The position numbers were made by a program, and so were the translations under genes. A DNA stretch of 64,000 bases from Mycobacterium vicinigordonae (GTDB lineage Bacteria; Actinomycetota; Actinomycetes; Mycobacteriales; Mycobacteriaceae), in contig NZ_CP059165.1 of NCBI RefSeq assembly GCF_013466425.1, positions 2,356,001 to 2,420,000 of the forward strand. The letters run 5' to 3'. Positions 48,214 to 57,434 of this stretch are shown here, piece by piece. The first letter of the stretch is position 1. Each line of letters starts with the position of its first letter. Below the pieces are notes generated by a model. That model was given only the letters and a program-made list of their open reading frames with translations, was not told the origin of the DNA and ran no database searches.

Positions 48214-49098
48214 GTGACCCCACTCGACAACGCGCCCGCGGGGCTGCGGGCGGTGGCCGAACAGCTCGCGGCCGAGGCGGCGGCGTTTGTGCGCCGCCGG
48301 CGGGTCGAGGTGTTCGGCGGCGCCACTCGTGCCGGATCCAGTGTCGATTCCACTGCCGTCCGGGCCAAGACCACGCCGACCGATCCGGTCACCGTGGTCG
48401 ACACCGACACCGAACGTCTGCTGCGCGACCGGCTGGCTGCGCTTCGGCCCGGTGATCCGATCCTGGGTGAGGAGGGCGGCGGGCCGGTCCAAGCCACCGG
48501 CCGCTCGCCGGCTGGTCCCGACGCGGTCACCTGGGTGCTCGATCCGATCGACGGCACCGTGAATTTCGTCTACGGTCTGCCGGCCTACGCAGTGTCGGTC
48601 GGCGCGCAAATCCGTGGCGTGTCGGTGGCCGGTGCTGTCGCCGATGTCGTTGCTGGACGGGTGTATTCGGGGGCGGTCGGGCTGGGTGCGCACGTCACCG
48701 ACCAGCACGGCAGGCACGCGTTGCGGTGTACGGACGCCGCAGATCTGTCGATGGCCTTGTTGGGCACCGGGTTCGGATACTCGCAGGCACGCCGCCGCCG
48801 GCAGGCGGCGCTGCTGGCCCAGCTGCTGCCGGTGGTTCGCGACGTGCGGCGCATCGGCTCGGCCGCACTGGACCTGTGCATGGTGGCGGCGGGCCAACTG
48901 GATGCCTTCTACGAGCATGGCCTGCAGGTGTGGGATCAGGCCGCAGGTGCGTTGATCGCCGCGGAAGCCGGCGCGCGGGTGGTGTTGCCCGGGCCCGACG
49001 TGCGTGGTGCCGGTCTGGTGGTGGCCGCCGCGCCGGGAATCGCCGACGCATTGCTGGCGGCGCTGGGCGACGCCGGTGGGTTGGAAGCGTTGGACTGA
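48214..49098 (+). CDS. suhB: Inositol-1-monophosphatase SuhB
   Basis: The 294-residue protein belongs to the Mg-dependent IMPase family, supplying inositol for phosphatidylinositol and mycothiol. The metal motifs are GEEGGG (about residue 87), DPIDGTVNFVYG (about residues 110-121) and WDQAAGALIAAEAGA (about residues 241-255). Start GTG 48214. The usual WDxAAG reads WDQ here. Divergent from ppgK and convergent with cei, 4 bases between the ends. Confidence 0.95.
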   Translation: MTPLDNAPAGLRAVAEQLAAEAAAFVRRRRVEVFGGATRAGSSVDSTAVRAKTTPTDPVTVVDTDTERLLRDRLAALRPGDPILGEEGGGPVQATGRSPAGPDAVTWVLDPIDGTVNFVYGLPAYAVSVGAQIRGVSVAGAVADVVAGRVYSGAVGLGAHVTDQHGRHALRCTDAADLSMALLGTGFGYSQARRRRQAALLAQLLPVVRDVRRIGSAALDLCMVAAGQLDAFYEHGLQVWDQAAGALIAAEAGARVVLPGPDVRGAGLVVAAAPGIADALLAALGDAGGLEALD

Positions 49099-49102
49099 AC
49101 GG

Positions 49103-49756
49103 TCAGCAGCTGGTGGAGTGGATCTTTGCCAGCAGCGCGCGATCTGCGGGTTCGGTCGCGCCCGGCCGCAGGGTGGCCAGCACGGCGTCAATGTCGTCGT
49201 TGTGTGCCAGTGAAGTGAAGTCGGTGCCCAGAGCGAGGTCGACAGAGTCGTCACCGCGGCTATCGCGGAACAGCTCGGTGCACGGCGCAACCAGCCACAA
49301 CGCGGCCGCGGTGGCCTGTCCGGCGGTGCCGAACCGAATCTGACCCTGGCAGGTCAGACGGGTGCCGGCATAGATGGGGTCGTTGCTCGCCGTGGGCTGC
49401 GCGAAGCCCAGATCCTGCAGGGCCCCGGCGACATCACCGGCCTGGCCGCCACGGCCGCTGGCGTTGAGAACGCGAACCTTGGTGTCGCTGAGTTTGGCGG
49501 GCGCCACGTCGATCATGTCCGACCGCGACACCTGCTCACCCAGCTTGGCGGGCGCCGCCGTCCCGGCAGGCTCGGGGGGAGGGTTGCACACGGCGACCTC
49601 ACGGACGTCGGCGGGGCGGGTCAGCGCGACGGTCCACACCACACCGGTGACCACGACCAGGAAGATCACCACGATGATGGCCGGGCGGGGGTTGCGGCGC
49701 CGGAACGGCCGACCGTGCTTGTCGAAGGCGGTACCCTCGGTGATGTGTGCGACCAC
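49103..49756 (-). CDS. cei: Envelope integrity protein Cei (LytR_C domain)
   Basis: This is a 217-residue protein. A basic cytoplasmic start (RPFRRRNPRP) precedes one transmembrane helix (AIIVVIFLVVVTGVVWTVAL, about residues 26-45). The extracellular part is a LytR_C domain (VRVLNASGRGGQAGDVAGALQDLGF) with four Cys that could form two disulphides. The M. tuberculosis orthologue Rv2700 supports envelope integrity and virulence. A CRP-type box lies 66 bases upstream. Confidence 0.92.
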   Translation of the reverse strand: MVAHITEGTAFDKHGRPFRRRNPRPAIIVVIFLVVVTGVVWTVALTRPADVREVAVCNPPPEPAGTAAPAKLGEQVSRSDMIDVAPAKLSDTKVRVLNASGRGGQAGDVAGALQDLGFAQPTASNDPIYAGTRLTCQGQIRFGTAGQATAAALWLVAPCTELFRDSRGDDSVDLALGTDFTSLAHNDDIDAVLATLRPGATEPADRALLAKIHSTSC

Positions 49757-49821
49757 ACGTGCACTCTAATCGCACCGTGACCGCGCCCTTTGAGGCCGCG
49801 CACGCCGGGCAAACACACCAA

Positions 49822-49837
49822 TGTGACGTAAATCACA
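49822..49837. promoter_or_regulatory. CRP (cAMP receptor protein) binding site TGTGA-N6-TCACA
   Basis: TGTGACGTAAATCACA is a perfect match to the palindromic CRP consensus used by mycobacterial CRP/Cmr. It lies in the 199-base gap between the divergent cei and DUF4193 genes, 66 and 119 bases from their starts. It could control either or both. Confidence 0.78.
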
Positions 49838-49955
49838 GCCAATTCACTATCAATACGGGCACGAATCATTTGGTACACGCGTTCGACGCTGGTACAAAGC
49901 GTTGCTTGAACTTTTGCGGGTATTGAAGCTTTGAGGGGATAGGACGGGGAAGAGG

Positions 49956-50258
49956 ATGCCTACCGACTACGACGCTCCACGGCGCACCGAGACCGACGAC
50001 GTCTCAGAGGACTCGCTGGAGGAGCTCAAAGCACGACGGAACGAGGCCGCCTCGGCGGTGGTGGACGTCGACGAATCGGAATCCGCCGAGTCTTTCGAAC
50101 TGCCCGGCGCCGACTTGTCCGGTGAAGAGCTGTCTGTGCGCGTGGTTCCCAAGCAGGCTGACGAGTTCACCTGCTCGAGTTGCTTCTTGGTGCAACACCG
50201 CAGCCGTCTGGCCAGCGAGAAGAACGGTCTGATGATCTGTACCGACTGTGCGGCCTGA
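49956..50258 (+). CDS. DUF4193 protein (Rv2699c-like)
   Basis: This is a 100-residue protein. An acidic N-terminal half is followed by a zinc-ribbon-like end with CSSC and CTDC (about residues 77-98). It is conserved in actinobacteria and essential in several mycobacteria, with function unknown. ATG 49956 follows a purine-rich stretch (GGGAAGAGG). A CRP box lies in its upstream region. Confidence 0.9.
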   Translation: MPTDYDAPRRTETDDVSEDSLEELKARRNEAASAVVDVDESESAESFELPGADLSGEELSVRVVPKQADEFTCSSCFLVQHRSRLASEKNGLMICTDCAA

Positions 50259-50266
50259 CCGCGCGG

Positions 50267-50746
50267 TCAGCTTCGCAGCGCCGACAGCACCCGCTCGGGG
50301 TGACGGCAACTCACCAACCAGTACGGCGTCGGATCGTCCGGATCGTCGAGTACCAGCAGCACCATCGGGCCGATCCACGCCCGATGCACTACGAATGCGG
50401 CCGGATCCAGCTGACGCCCCAGGGCCGCCGATTTGGCCGTACGGACAATCTCGGCGGACCGGCAGACCACTGCGACCGGCAGGTGCGCATCGCCGGCCCA
50501 CAGCTCAACCCCGTCCGTGCCTTCGGTGACGCGAACCTCGACCCGACCAAGCCACAGCAGCACGCCGGTCGCGACCGCAAACAAGACGGCGAACGACACC
50601 CAGTCGGGCAGCGCCCGCACTCCCACGTTGACTTCCGCCGCGATCAGGGCCGCCAACCCATATCCGAGGGGCCACCACCACCAGGGCACCCAGAGCCGCT
50701 CGCGATACCGCAAGCTGTGCTGCGCGATGTCGCGCGTATCGGACAC
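50267..50746 (-). CDS. DUF3093 membrane protein (Rv2698-like)
   Basis: This is a 159-residue protein with [21 protein letters not shown] and a second hydrophobic segment [18 protein letters not shown], then a soluble domain. Function unknown. GTG 50746 ([10 protein letters not shown]) keeps the divergent dut start free; the intergenic gap is only 25 bases, so both starts must sit almost on their promoters. Confidence 0.83.
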   Translation of the reverse strand: MSDTRDIAQHSLRYRERLWVPWWWWPLGYGLAALIAAEVNVGVRALPDWVSFAVLFAVATGVLLWLGRVEVRVTEGTDGVELWAGDAHLPVAVVCRSAEIVRTAKSAALGRQLDPAAFVVHRAWIGPMVLLVLDDPDDPTPYWLVSCRHPERVLSALRS

Positions 50747-50757
50747 GCGGTCAAGGG

Positions 50758-50763
50758 TAATCT
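50758..50763 (+). promoter_or_regulatory. -10 element TAATCT for a leaderless dut transcript
   Basis: TAATCT ends 8 bases before the dut GTG at 50772, exactly as at dapA. No ribosome binding site is present. A leaderless mRNA is inferred. Confidence 0.45.
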
Positions 50764-50771
50764 GTGCCCCC

Positions 50772-51236
50772 GTGTCGACCAGTCTCGCCATCGTCCGTCT
50801 CGACCCGGGTCTGCCGCTGCCCAGCCGGGCCCACGAAGGCGACGCCGGGGTGGACTTGTTCAGCGCCGAGAACCTCGAACTGGCGCCGGGGCATCGGGCG
50901 CTGGTCGGGACTGGTGTCGCCGTCGCCATCCCGTTCGGCATGGTCGGCCTGGTGCACCCCCGCTCGGGATTGGCGTCCCGGGTGGGCCTTTCCATCGTCA
51001 ACAGCCCGGGAACTATCGATGCGGGCTATCGTGGCGAAATCAAGGTCGCGCTGATCAACCTGGACCCCACCACGCCGATCGTGGTGCACCGTGGCGACCG
51101 CATCGCGCAGCTGCTGGTGCAACGGGTCGAGTTGGTGGAACTGGTGGAGGTCTCGTCGTTCGACGAGGCCGGGCTCGCCGCGACGTCGCGGGGCGAAGGC
51201 GGTCACGGGTCCTCCGGCGGACATGCGAGTTTGTGA
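50772..51236 (+). CDS. dut: dUTPase
   Basis: Dut hydrolyses dUTP to dUMP, feeding thymidylate synthesis (thyX lies at the other end of the window) and keeping uracil out of DNA. The 154-residue trimeric enzyme has all five motifs: [42 protein letters not shown] and the C-terminal P-loop-like [13 protein letters not shown] 50772 starts [18 protein letters not shown], as in M. tuberculosis. Confidence 0.97.
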   Translation: MSTSLAIVRLDPGLPLPSRAHEGDAGVDLFSAENLELAPGHRALVGTGVAVAIPFGMVGLVHPRSGLASRVGLSIVNSPGTIDAGYRGEIKVALINLDPTTPIVVHRGDRIAQLLVQRVELVELVEVSSFDEAGLAATSRGEGGHGSSGGHASL

Positions 51237-51278
51237 GACCGGGGATGCGGAGCGAGGCGATGAGAAGGAGCGGCGCTG

Positions 51279-52049
51279 ATGCCAGCATTCGGTAGACGCA
51301 CACGCAAAGACGACAGCGCTTCAGGCGAGCAGCCGGTTGCGCGGGTCGATTCGCCGACCCTGCAGGCAGACGACGGCGACGCCGAACTTGAGGGTCCATT
51401 CGACATCGAAGACTTCGACGACCCAGCCGCGGCCGAGACGGCTCGCCTGGACCTGGGCTCGGTGCTGATCCCGATGCCGTCGGCTGGGCAGGTGCAGGTC
51501 GAGTTGACCGAGACCGGCGTGCCTAGCGCCGTGTGGGTGGTGACGCCCAACGGGCGGTTCACCATCGCGGCCTACGCGGCGCCCAAGAGCCCCGGGCTAT
51601 GGCGCGAAGTAGCCAGCGAACTCGCCGAGTCGCTGCGCAAGGATTCGGCCAAAGTCTCCATCAAGGACGGTCCGTGGGGTCGCGAGGTGGTCGGCACCGC
51701 GTCCGGTGTGGTGCGCTTCATCGGGGTGGACGGCTACCGCTGGATGATCAGGTGTGTTGTCAACGGGCCGCACGAGACCATCGATGCGCTGACCGACGAG
51801 GCCCGGGAAGCGTTGGCAGACACCGTGGTTCGTCGCGGTGACACGCCGCTGCCGGTGCGCACACCATTGGCGGTGCAGCTGCCCGAACCGATGGTGGAGC
51901 AACTGCGGGAGGCCGCGGCCGCCCAGCAGGCTGCCGAGCAGGCCGATGCGCAGGGCGACGCGCCGCAGCCGACCGACGAGCCGGTCGCCCGCCGTAGCGC
52001 CGACGGATCGGCGATGCAGCAGTTGCGCAGCACCATCACCGGCGGCTAG
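51279..52049 (+). CDS. DUF3710 protein (Rv2696c-like)
   Basis: This is a 256-residue actinobacterial protein. An acidic N-terminal tract (FDIEDFDDPAAAE) leads to the conserved domain (VWVVTPNGRFTIAAYAAPKS, SIKDGPWGREVVG, RFIGVDGYRWMIR). The C-terminal helix is Gln/Ala-rich. Function unknown; always close to dut. Its stop overlaps by 4 bases that of the convergent hydrolase. Confidence 0.87.
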   Translation: MPAFGRRTRKDDSASGEQPVARVDSPTLQADDGDAELEGPFDIEDFDDPAAAETARLDLGSVLIPMPSAGQVQVELTETGVPSAVWVVTPNGRFTIAAYAAPKSPGLWREVASELAESLRKDSAKVSIKDGPWGREVVGTASGVVRFIGVDGYRWMIRCVVNGPHETIDALTDEAREALADTVVRRGDTPLPVRTPLAVQLPEPMVEQLREAAAAQQAAEQADAQGDAPQPTDEPVARRSADGSAMQQLRSTITGG

Positions 52050-52819
52050 TCGGCCTCGTGCAGCGCGGCCAGGCAGGCGGCGCCTAGCGCGGCCGTGTCC
52101 GCGCCCATCTCGTCCAGCGTGACCGTGCGCAGCCCCGCCCGTGGCGCGGCGCTCACCCAGTCCACGGCCACCTGCAGCGGGTGAATCGGATCGTCCGTCG
52201 CAGCCGCTACGCCGAGCGGCGGGGTCAGCCGACTCAACTCGGCGAGACACGGTGCCGCGTAAGCGGCCGCCTCATCCATGGCCTCGGGAAGGCCGGGCCA
52301 TTGCGCCCGCCACGATCGGGCGAGCTCGTCGGCCAGCCAGGGCGGGCTGGATGCCCGCATCTGGGCCGTCGTCGTCTCTAGCCCGTCGCGACGCAGCTGC
52401 GCAGCCGTATATCTCGCAGCGTGCGCTGCCGGAGCCGCCGTGGAGTCGCCGCTCCAGGGCGGCAGTGCGGCCAGAACCGCGACCGTGGACTCGGGATGGG
52501 CCAGTGCCCATGCGGCGGCCACGGCGGCGCCGATGGAGACTCCGCCGACGCCGACGGGGCCACGGCGCGCCGCGTTATCCAGCGCCGCGAGGTAGCCGGA
52601 GATCAGTCGGCCGGGGTTCGGTGCGGGTGTGATCAACAGCGCACCCAGATCTTCCAATGGACCGGAAAATGCCCGGTAGACGTAGTTATCGTCGGATCCG
52701 GTTCCCGGTAGCAACACGGTGGTGACACCGCGCAGATCGACAGCCACCTCCTCATACTGCCCGGTAGCTCCAGGCACTCGAATATCGGTGGTTTCATCGG
52801 TGTGGCGGAAGGGAACCAA
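52046..52819 (-). CDS. Alpha/beta hydrolase-fold protein (Rv2695-like)
   Basis: This is a protein of up to 257 residues with VLLPGTGSDDNYVYRAF (oxyanion region) and nucleophile elbow GGVSIGAAV (GxSxG). The acid and His are probably TDDPIHPL and a late residue, but are not certain. The start is unsure: TTG 52819 gives the longest form, GTG 52777 a form of 243 residues starting before GATGQYEEVAV. Substrate unknown. Confidence 0.8.
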   Translation of the reverse strand: MVPFRHTDETTDIRVPGATGQYEEVAVDLRGVTTVLLPGTGSDDNYVYRAFSGPLEDLGALLITPAPNPGRLISGYLAALDNAARRGPVGVGGVSIGAAVAAAWALAHPESTVAVLAALPPWSGDSTAAPAAHAARYTAAQLRRDGLETTTAQMRASSPPWLADELARSWRAQWPGLPEAMDEAAAYAAPCLAELSRLTPPLGVAAATDDPIHPLQVAVDWVSAAPRAGLRTVTLDEMGADTAALGAACLAALHEAD

Positions 52820-52902
52820 CAGGTCTACGGTGACCGTTGCATGATGGAATGCTGTTTGTTACAGAGCATTCACAACGACGTCGAGTTTTGTCAGGAGTGG
52901 CC

Positions 52903-53271
52903 ATGGGGGCCCAAGGTTATCTACGCCGGCTCACCCGTCGGTTGACGGAAGACCCGGAGCAACGCGACGTCGAAGAACTCTCCGACGAGGTCCTCAACAC
53001 CGGTGCCCAGCGTGCCATCGACTGCCAGCGCGGCCAGGAGGTCACGATGGTGGGCACGCTGCGCAGCGTCGAGACCAATGGCAAGGGATGTTCCGGCGGC
53101 GTCCGCGCCGAACTCTTCGACGGTAGCGACACCGTGACGCTGGTGTGGCTGGGGCAACGGCGTATCCCGGGCATCGACTCGGGTCGCACGCTGCGTGTCC
53201 GCGGCCGGCTGGGCAAGCTGGAGAACGGCACCAAGGCCATCTACAACCCGCACTACGAAATCCAGCGGTGA
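52903..53271 (+). CDS. OB-fold nucleic acid binding domain protein (Rv2694c-like)
   Basis: This is a 122-residue protein. After a basic N-terminal helix (GAQGYLRRLTRRLTED) comes an OB fold (EVTMVGTLRSVETN, LFDGSDTVTLVWLG, GRTLRVRGRLGKLENG, AIYNPHYEI). It may bind DNA or RNA; target unknown. ATG 52903 has CAGGAG five bases upstream. The DUF3159 membrane protein gene follows. Confidence 0.87.
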   Translation: MGAQGYLRRLTRRLTEDPEQRDVEELSDEVLNTGAQRAIDCQRGQEVTMVGTLRSVETNGKGCSGGVRAELFDGSDTVTLVWLGQRRIPGIDSGRTLRVRGRLGKLENGTKAIYNPHYEIQR

Positions 53272-53304
53272 CCGGGCTGTCATCCTGGCCCGCATCGGAA
53301 TCCT

Positions 53305-53967
53305 GTGAGCGTTAACCGGGGCGAGCGGCTGCTGGCGCAGGCCGGCGGTGTCAGCGGTCTTATCTACTCGTCACTGCCGGTGGCGGTCTTCGTCATCGTG
53401 TCCAGCGCGGTCGGTCTGGTGCCGGCGATCGGTGCCGCTTTGGGGACCGCCGCCGTGATCATGGTCTGGCGATTGATCCGGCGGCAATCGGTGCAGCCGG
53501 CGGTGTCGGGATTCTTCGGCGTCGCGGTTTGCGCTTTGATTGCCTACTTGGTCGGAGAGTCCAAGGGCTACTTCCTGCTCGGTATCTGGACGTCGCTGCT
53601 GTGGGCGTTCGTCTTCGGGGTCTCGATAGTGATCCGCCGGCCGGTGGTGGGTTACCTGTGGAGCTGGGCCAGTGGGCGTGACAACAGTTGGCGGCAGGTG
53701 TCGCGGGCGGTCTACGCGTTCGATTTGGCGACACTGTGCTGGACCCTGGTGTTTGCGGCGCGATTCGCGGTTCAGGGGCACCTGTACGAGCTGGGCAGGA
53801 CCGGCCTGCTCGGTGCGGCCCGGATCGCAATGGGCTGGCCGCTGACCGGGCTGGCGGCCCTGGTGACGTACGCGGCGATCAAGGCCGTGATGCGCGCCAC
53901 CGGCGACGGCCTTGCCGCTTCCGAGCGCGCCGCGGTCGGCGCCGAAGACGAGTCGGTGCTCGACTAG
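53305..53967 (+). CDS. DUF3159 integral membrane protein (Rv2693c-like)
   Basis: This is a 220-residue protein with five or six hydrophobic segments (SLPVAVFVIVSSAVGLVPAI, GFFGVAVCALIAYLVG, FLLGIWTSLLWAFVFGVSIVI, LATLCWTLVFAARFAVQ, TGLAALVTYAAIKAVM). ESKGYFLLGI and RRPVVGYLW are typical of the family, resembling intracellular septation protein A. Function unknown. Its end overlaps the ceoC stop by 4 bases. Confidence 0.87.
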   Translation: MSVNRGERLLAQAGGVSGLIYSSLPVAVFVIVSSAVGLVPAIGAALGTAAVIMVWRLIRRQSVQPAVSGFFGVAVCALIAYLVGESKGYFLLGIWTSLLWAFVFGVSIVIRRPVVGYLWSWASGRDNSWRQVSRAVYAFDLATLCWTLVFAARFAVQGHLYELGRTGLLGAARIAMGWPLTGLAALVTYAAIKAVMRATGDGLAASERAAVGAEDESVLD

Positions 53968-54632
53968 TCCGAGGTCGGCGGAAGCAGCAGCGAGCGCAAG
54001 TCTTCTTCGGACTCGGTGACCGCGACGAACAGCAGCTCATCGCCGCCTTCGAGCGGTTCGTCGCCCTCGGGCACGATTACCCGCGGTCCACGCAGAATGG
54101 TCACCAGCGAGACATCGCGGGGCAGTTGCAGCTTGCGCACCGGCTTGCCGCCCCAGGGAGTGTCGTCGGGAAGCGTGATCTCGACCAGATTTGCTTGGCC
54201 CTTACGGAATTCCATCAGGCGCACGAGGTCGCCGACGGCTACCGCCTCTTCGATCAGTGAAGCCAGCATGCGCGGCGTGGACACCGCCACGTCGACGCCC
54301 CAAGCGTCGGTGAACAGCCATTCGTTGCGTGGGTCGTTGACCCGGGCCACCACCCGCGGAACCGCGAACTCGGTCTTGGCCAGCAGGCTGAGCACCACGT
54401 TGACCTTGTCGTCGCCGGTGGCCGCGACGACGACGTCGAATTCCTCGAGGTGTACCTGTTCGAGCAGGCTCAGTTCGCAGGCGTCACCCAGTAGCCAGTG
54501 CGCAGCCGGGATGGCGTCGGTGTCGAGATGATCGGGGTTGCGCTCGATCAACGTGACGTCGTGAGCGTTCGCGACGAGTTCGCGGGCCACCGAGCGGCCA
54601 ACGGCGCCGGCCCCCGCCACAGCGACTTTCAT
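53964..54632 (-). CDS. ceoC: TrkA-type potassium regulator CeoC
   Basis: This is a 222-residue RCK/KTN protein. The N-terminal Rossmann fold binds NAD(H) or nucleotides (VAVAGAGAVGRSVARELV, then LIERNPDH); the C-terminal RCK_C domain is GKPVRKLQLPRDVSLVTILRGPRVIVP. Such proteins gate potassium channels or transporters. ATG 54632 matches the M. tuberculosis start. It lies 52 bases downstream of ceoB. In M. tuberculosis ceoB/ceoC are needed for potassium uptake at low potassium. Confidence 0.94.
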   Translation of the reverse strand: MKVAVAGAGAVGRSVARELVANAHDVTLIERNPDHLDTDAIPAAHWLLGDACELSLLEQVHLEEFDVVVAATGDDKVNVVLSLLAKTEFAVPRVVARVNDPRNEWLFTDAWGVDVAVSTPRMLASLIEEAVAVGDLVRLMEFRKGQANLVEITLPDDTPWGGKPVRKLQLPRDVSLVTILRGPRVIVPEGDEPLEGGDELLFVAVTESEEDLRSLLLPPTSD

Positions 54633-54684
54633 TGGCGCCACTCCTCGACCCCGGCTGCGCCGGTGTCTTCGTCGTTGCGGGGTT

Positions 54685-55356
54685 TCACTTGTCCAAGTCC
54701 TCGCTCGGCGGCAGCGCCGCGATGGCGAGGGCTTCGGCGACGCGGCCGGATATCGCCGCGACGTAGACCTGATCGCCGGCCTGCAGGACCGTTTTGGGCT
54801 CGGGCAGGATGCCGGTTCCGAACCGGATCAGGAATGCGACCCGCGCGCCGGTGGCCTGCTCCAGATCGGTGGCGCGGTAGCCGACCCAGTCCTCGTGCAG
54901 CACCACCTGTGCGACAGCGACGGTACCGGTCGGATCTCGCCACTTGGCGGTCTCGGTCTCCTGAGTCAGCGCGTTGAGCAGGCGATCCGTGGTCCACGGC
55001 ACGGTGGCGATCGTCGGGATTCCCAGACGTTCGTAGACCTCGGCGCGTTTGGCGTCGTAGATGCGGGCGACGACGCGGCGCACGCCGAAGGTCTCACGGG
55101 CCAGCCGGGCCGAGATGATGTTGGAGTTGTCACCTGAGGACACCGCGGCGAAGGCGTCAGCCTCTTCGATGCCCGCACGCAACAGCACGTCCCGGTCGAA
55201 GCCCTGGCCGAGCACCCGGTCGCCGGCGAACTCGGGGCTAAGCCGGTTGAAAGCGGCGCTGTCACGATCAATTACCGCGACGTCATGGCCGATTCGCGAC
55301 AGTCCGTCGGCCACCGAAGAACCGACTCGGCCGCACCCCATCACAACCACCCGCAA
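54685..55356 (-). CDS. ceoB: TrkA-type potassium regulator CeoB
   Basis: This is a 223-residue paralogue of CeoC with RVVVMGCGRVGSSVADGL and VIDRDSAAF at the N-terminus and an RCK_C domain (GYRATDLEQATGARVAFLIRFG) at the C-terminus. The start appears to be TTG 55356, with AAAGGA at the right distance upstream and the same N-terminus as in M. tuberculosis. Divergent from the KimA-like permease across 80 bases, so a shared potassium-responsive promoter is plausible. Confidence 0.93.
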   Translation of the reverse strand: MRVVVMGCGRVGSSVADGLSRIGHDVAVIDRDSAAFNRLSPEFAGDRVLGQGFDRDVLLRAGIEEADAFAAVSSGDNSNIISARLARETFGVRRVVARIYDAKRAEVYERLGIPTIATVPWTTDRLLNALTQETETAKWRDPTGTVAVAQVVLHEDWVGYRATDLEQATGARVAFLIRFGTGILPEPKTVLQAGDQVYVAAISGRVAEALAIAALPPSEDLDK

Positions 55357-55436
55357 TTGGAGGTCCTTTCGGTTGTGTCCTGCGCGTCGCAAGCAAACGC
55401 TACCGGCAACGTCGCGTGCGCTTACTCTTGGCTCTC

Positions 55437-57434
55437 GTGTCCAAACTTTCAACCGCTGCACGCCGATTGCTCATCGGGCGGCCGTTTCGCAGCGATGCGC
55501 TGGGCCACACCCTGCTGCCGAAGCGAATAGCGCTGCCGGTTTTCGCTTCCGATGCGCTGTCGTCGGTCGCGTACGCCCCCGAAGAGGTTTTCCTGATGCT
55601 CTCGGTGGGTGGTCTTGCGGCGTACTCGCTGTCGCCATGGATCGGCCTTGCGGTCGCGGCGGTCATGCTGGTGGTGGTCGCCAGCTACCGGCAGAACGTG
55701 CACGCCTATCCTTCCGGCGGCGGCGACTACGAGGTAGTCACCACCAACCTTGGTGCTAACGCGGGTCTCACGGTAGCCAGCGCTCTGATGGTGGATTACG
55801 TTCTCACGGTAGCGGTTTCGACCGCGTCGGCGATGTCGAACATCGGGTCGGCGGTGCCCTTGGTCGCCCACCACAAGGTGTCGTTCTGCGTGACGGCAAT
55901 CTTGCTGGTGACGGCAATGAATTTGCGCGGTGTGCGCGAATCCGGGTTGGCGTTCGCCATTCCCACCTACGCGTTCATCATCGGGGTGACCGCCATGCTG
56001 GGCTGGGGGCTGTTCCGGATCTTCGTGCTGGGTAATCCGCTGCGGGCCGAGTCCGCCGGCTTTCAGATGCACTCCGAACACGGCAAGATCGTCGGGTTCG
56101 CGTTGGTGTTCCTGATGGCCCGGGCATTTTCGTCCGGCTGCGCGGCGCTCACCGGGGTAGAGGCGATCAGCAACGGGGTTCCCGCGTTCGAGAAGCCCAA
56201 GTCGAAGAACGCGGCCACCACTCTGCTAATGCTGGGTGGCATCGCGGTGACGCTGCTGATGGGCATCATCGTGCTGTCCAAGAAAATCGGCGTCCAACTC
56301 GTCAGCGACCCGGCGACGCAGCTGGCCGGGGCGCCGGTCGGTTACTACCAGAAGACGTTGGTCACGCAGCTGGCGCAGACGGTGTTCGGCAGCTTCCACC
56401 TCGGCTTCGTGCTGATCACCGCGGTGACTGCGCTCATCCTGGTGCTGGCGGCCAACACGGCGTTCAACGGGTTTCCGGTGCTCGGCTCGGTTTTGGCGCA
56501 GCACAGCTACCTGCCGCGTCAGCTGCACACCCGCGGCGACCGGCTGGCCTTCTCCAACGGCATCGTGTTCCTTTCCGCGGCCGCCCTGCTGGCGATCGTT
56601 GCGTTCCGGGCCGAGTTGAGCGCGCTGATCCAGCTCTACATCGTCGGGGTCTTCATTTCGTTCACGCTGAGTCAGATCGGCATGGTGCGGCACTGGACCA
56701 GGCTGCTGCGTACCGAGTCGGATCCGGCGGCGCGGCGACGCATGGCCCGCTCGCGGATCGTCAACACCATCGGCTTCCTCGCGACCGGCGCGGTGCTGCT
56801 GGTGGTCATGGTCACCAAATTCCTGGCCGGAGCTTGGATCGCCATTGTCGCCATGGGCCTGCTGTTCGTGTTGATGAAGGCGATCCGCCGGCACTACGAC
56901 GGGGTCAGCCGGGAATTGGCCGAGCAGGCCGCTGCGCACGGCGACGAGATCGTGCTGCCCAGTCGCAACCACGCTTTGGTCCTGGTATCGAAGTTGCACC
57001 TGCCGACACTGCGCGCTGTGGCCTACGCGCGGGCGACCCGGCCCGACGTGCTCGAGGCGGTCACCGTCAGCGTCGACGACGCCGAGACGCGAGAACTCAA
57101 GCACGAGTGGGAGGAAAGTGATATCAGCGTTCCGCTGAAGGTCATCGCCTCGCCTTACCGCGAAATCACCGGTCCGGTACTCGATTACGTCAAGCGGGTA
57201 AGCAAGGAGTCGCCCCGGACCGTGGTGACGGTCTTTATCCCGGAGTATGTGGTGGGCCGCTGGTGGGAACAGTTGCTGCACAACCAGAGTGCGCTGCGGC
57301 TCAAGGGCCGGTTGTTGTTCATGCCGGGGGTGATGGTGACGTCGGTGCCGTGGCAGCTGACTTCGTCGGAGCGGCTCAAGACATTGCGGCCGCACGCGGC
57401 ACCCGGCGACGCGCGGCGGGGCATTTTCGATTGA
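55437..57434 (+). CDS. APC-superfamily permease, KimA-like potassium transporter (Rv2690c-like)
   Basis: This is a 665-residue protein with about 12 transmembrane segments (residues about 35-480). Signature parts SDALSSVAYAPEE, YRQNVHAYPSGGGDYEV and AFSSGCAALTGVEAISNGVPAF resemble Bacillus subtilis KimA, a high-affinity K+/H+ symporter. The cytoplasmic C-terminal 160 residues have a universal-stress-like alpha/beta fold (NHALVLVSKLHLPTLRAV, SPRTVVTVFIPEYV). Being divergent from ceoBC supports a potassium role; the substrate is inferred. GTG 55437 (SKLSTAARRL) matches the M. tuberculosis start. Confidence 0.85.
   Translation: MSKLSTAARRLLIGRPFRSDALGHTLLPKRIALPVFASDALSSVAYAPEEVFLMLSVGGLAAYSLSPWIGLAVAAVMLVVVASYRQNVHAYPSGGGDYEVVTTNLGANAGLTVASALMVDYVLTVAVSTASAMSNIGSAVPLVAHHKVSFCVTAILLVTAMNLRGVRESGLAFAIPTYAFIIGVTAMLGWGLFRIFVLGNPLRAESAGFQMHSEHGKIVGFALVFLMARAFSSGCAALTGVEAISNGVPAFEKPKSKNAATTLLMLGGIAVTLLMGIIVLSKKIGVQLVSDPATQLAGAPVGYYQKTLVTQLAQTVFGSFHLGFVLITAVTALILVLAANTAFNGFPVLGSVLAQHSYLPRQLHTRGDRLAFSNGIVFLSAAALLAIVAFRAELSALIQLYIVGVFISFTLSQIGMVRHWTRLLRTESDPAARRRMARSRIVNTIGFLATGAVLLVVMVTKFLAGAWIAIVAMGLLFVLMKAIRRHYDGVSRELAEQAAAHGDEIVLPSRNHALVLVSKLHLPTLRAVAYARATRPDVLEAVTVSVDDAETRELKHEWEESDISVPLKVIASPYREITGPVLDYVKRVSKESPRTVVTVFIPEYVVGRWWEQLLHNQSALRLKGRLLFMPGVMVTSVPWQLTSSERLKTLRPHAAPGDARRGIFD

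Noticed and set aside
47293..49290. A 665-codon minus-strand reading frame covering ppgK and all of suhB
   Set aside because: Only the last 268 codons resemble a protein (PpgK). The rest is the antisense of suhB, common in GC-rich DNA, and a ribosome binding site precedes ATG 48099.
56226..57395. A 389-codon minus-strand reading frame
   Set aside because: It is antisense to the KimA-like permease and has low-complexity His/Gln/Arg composition.
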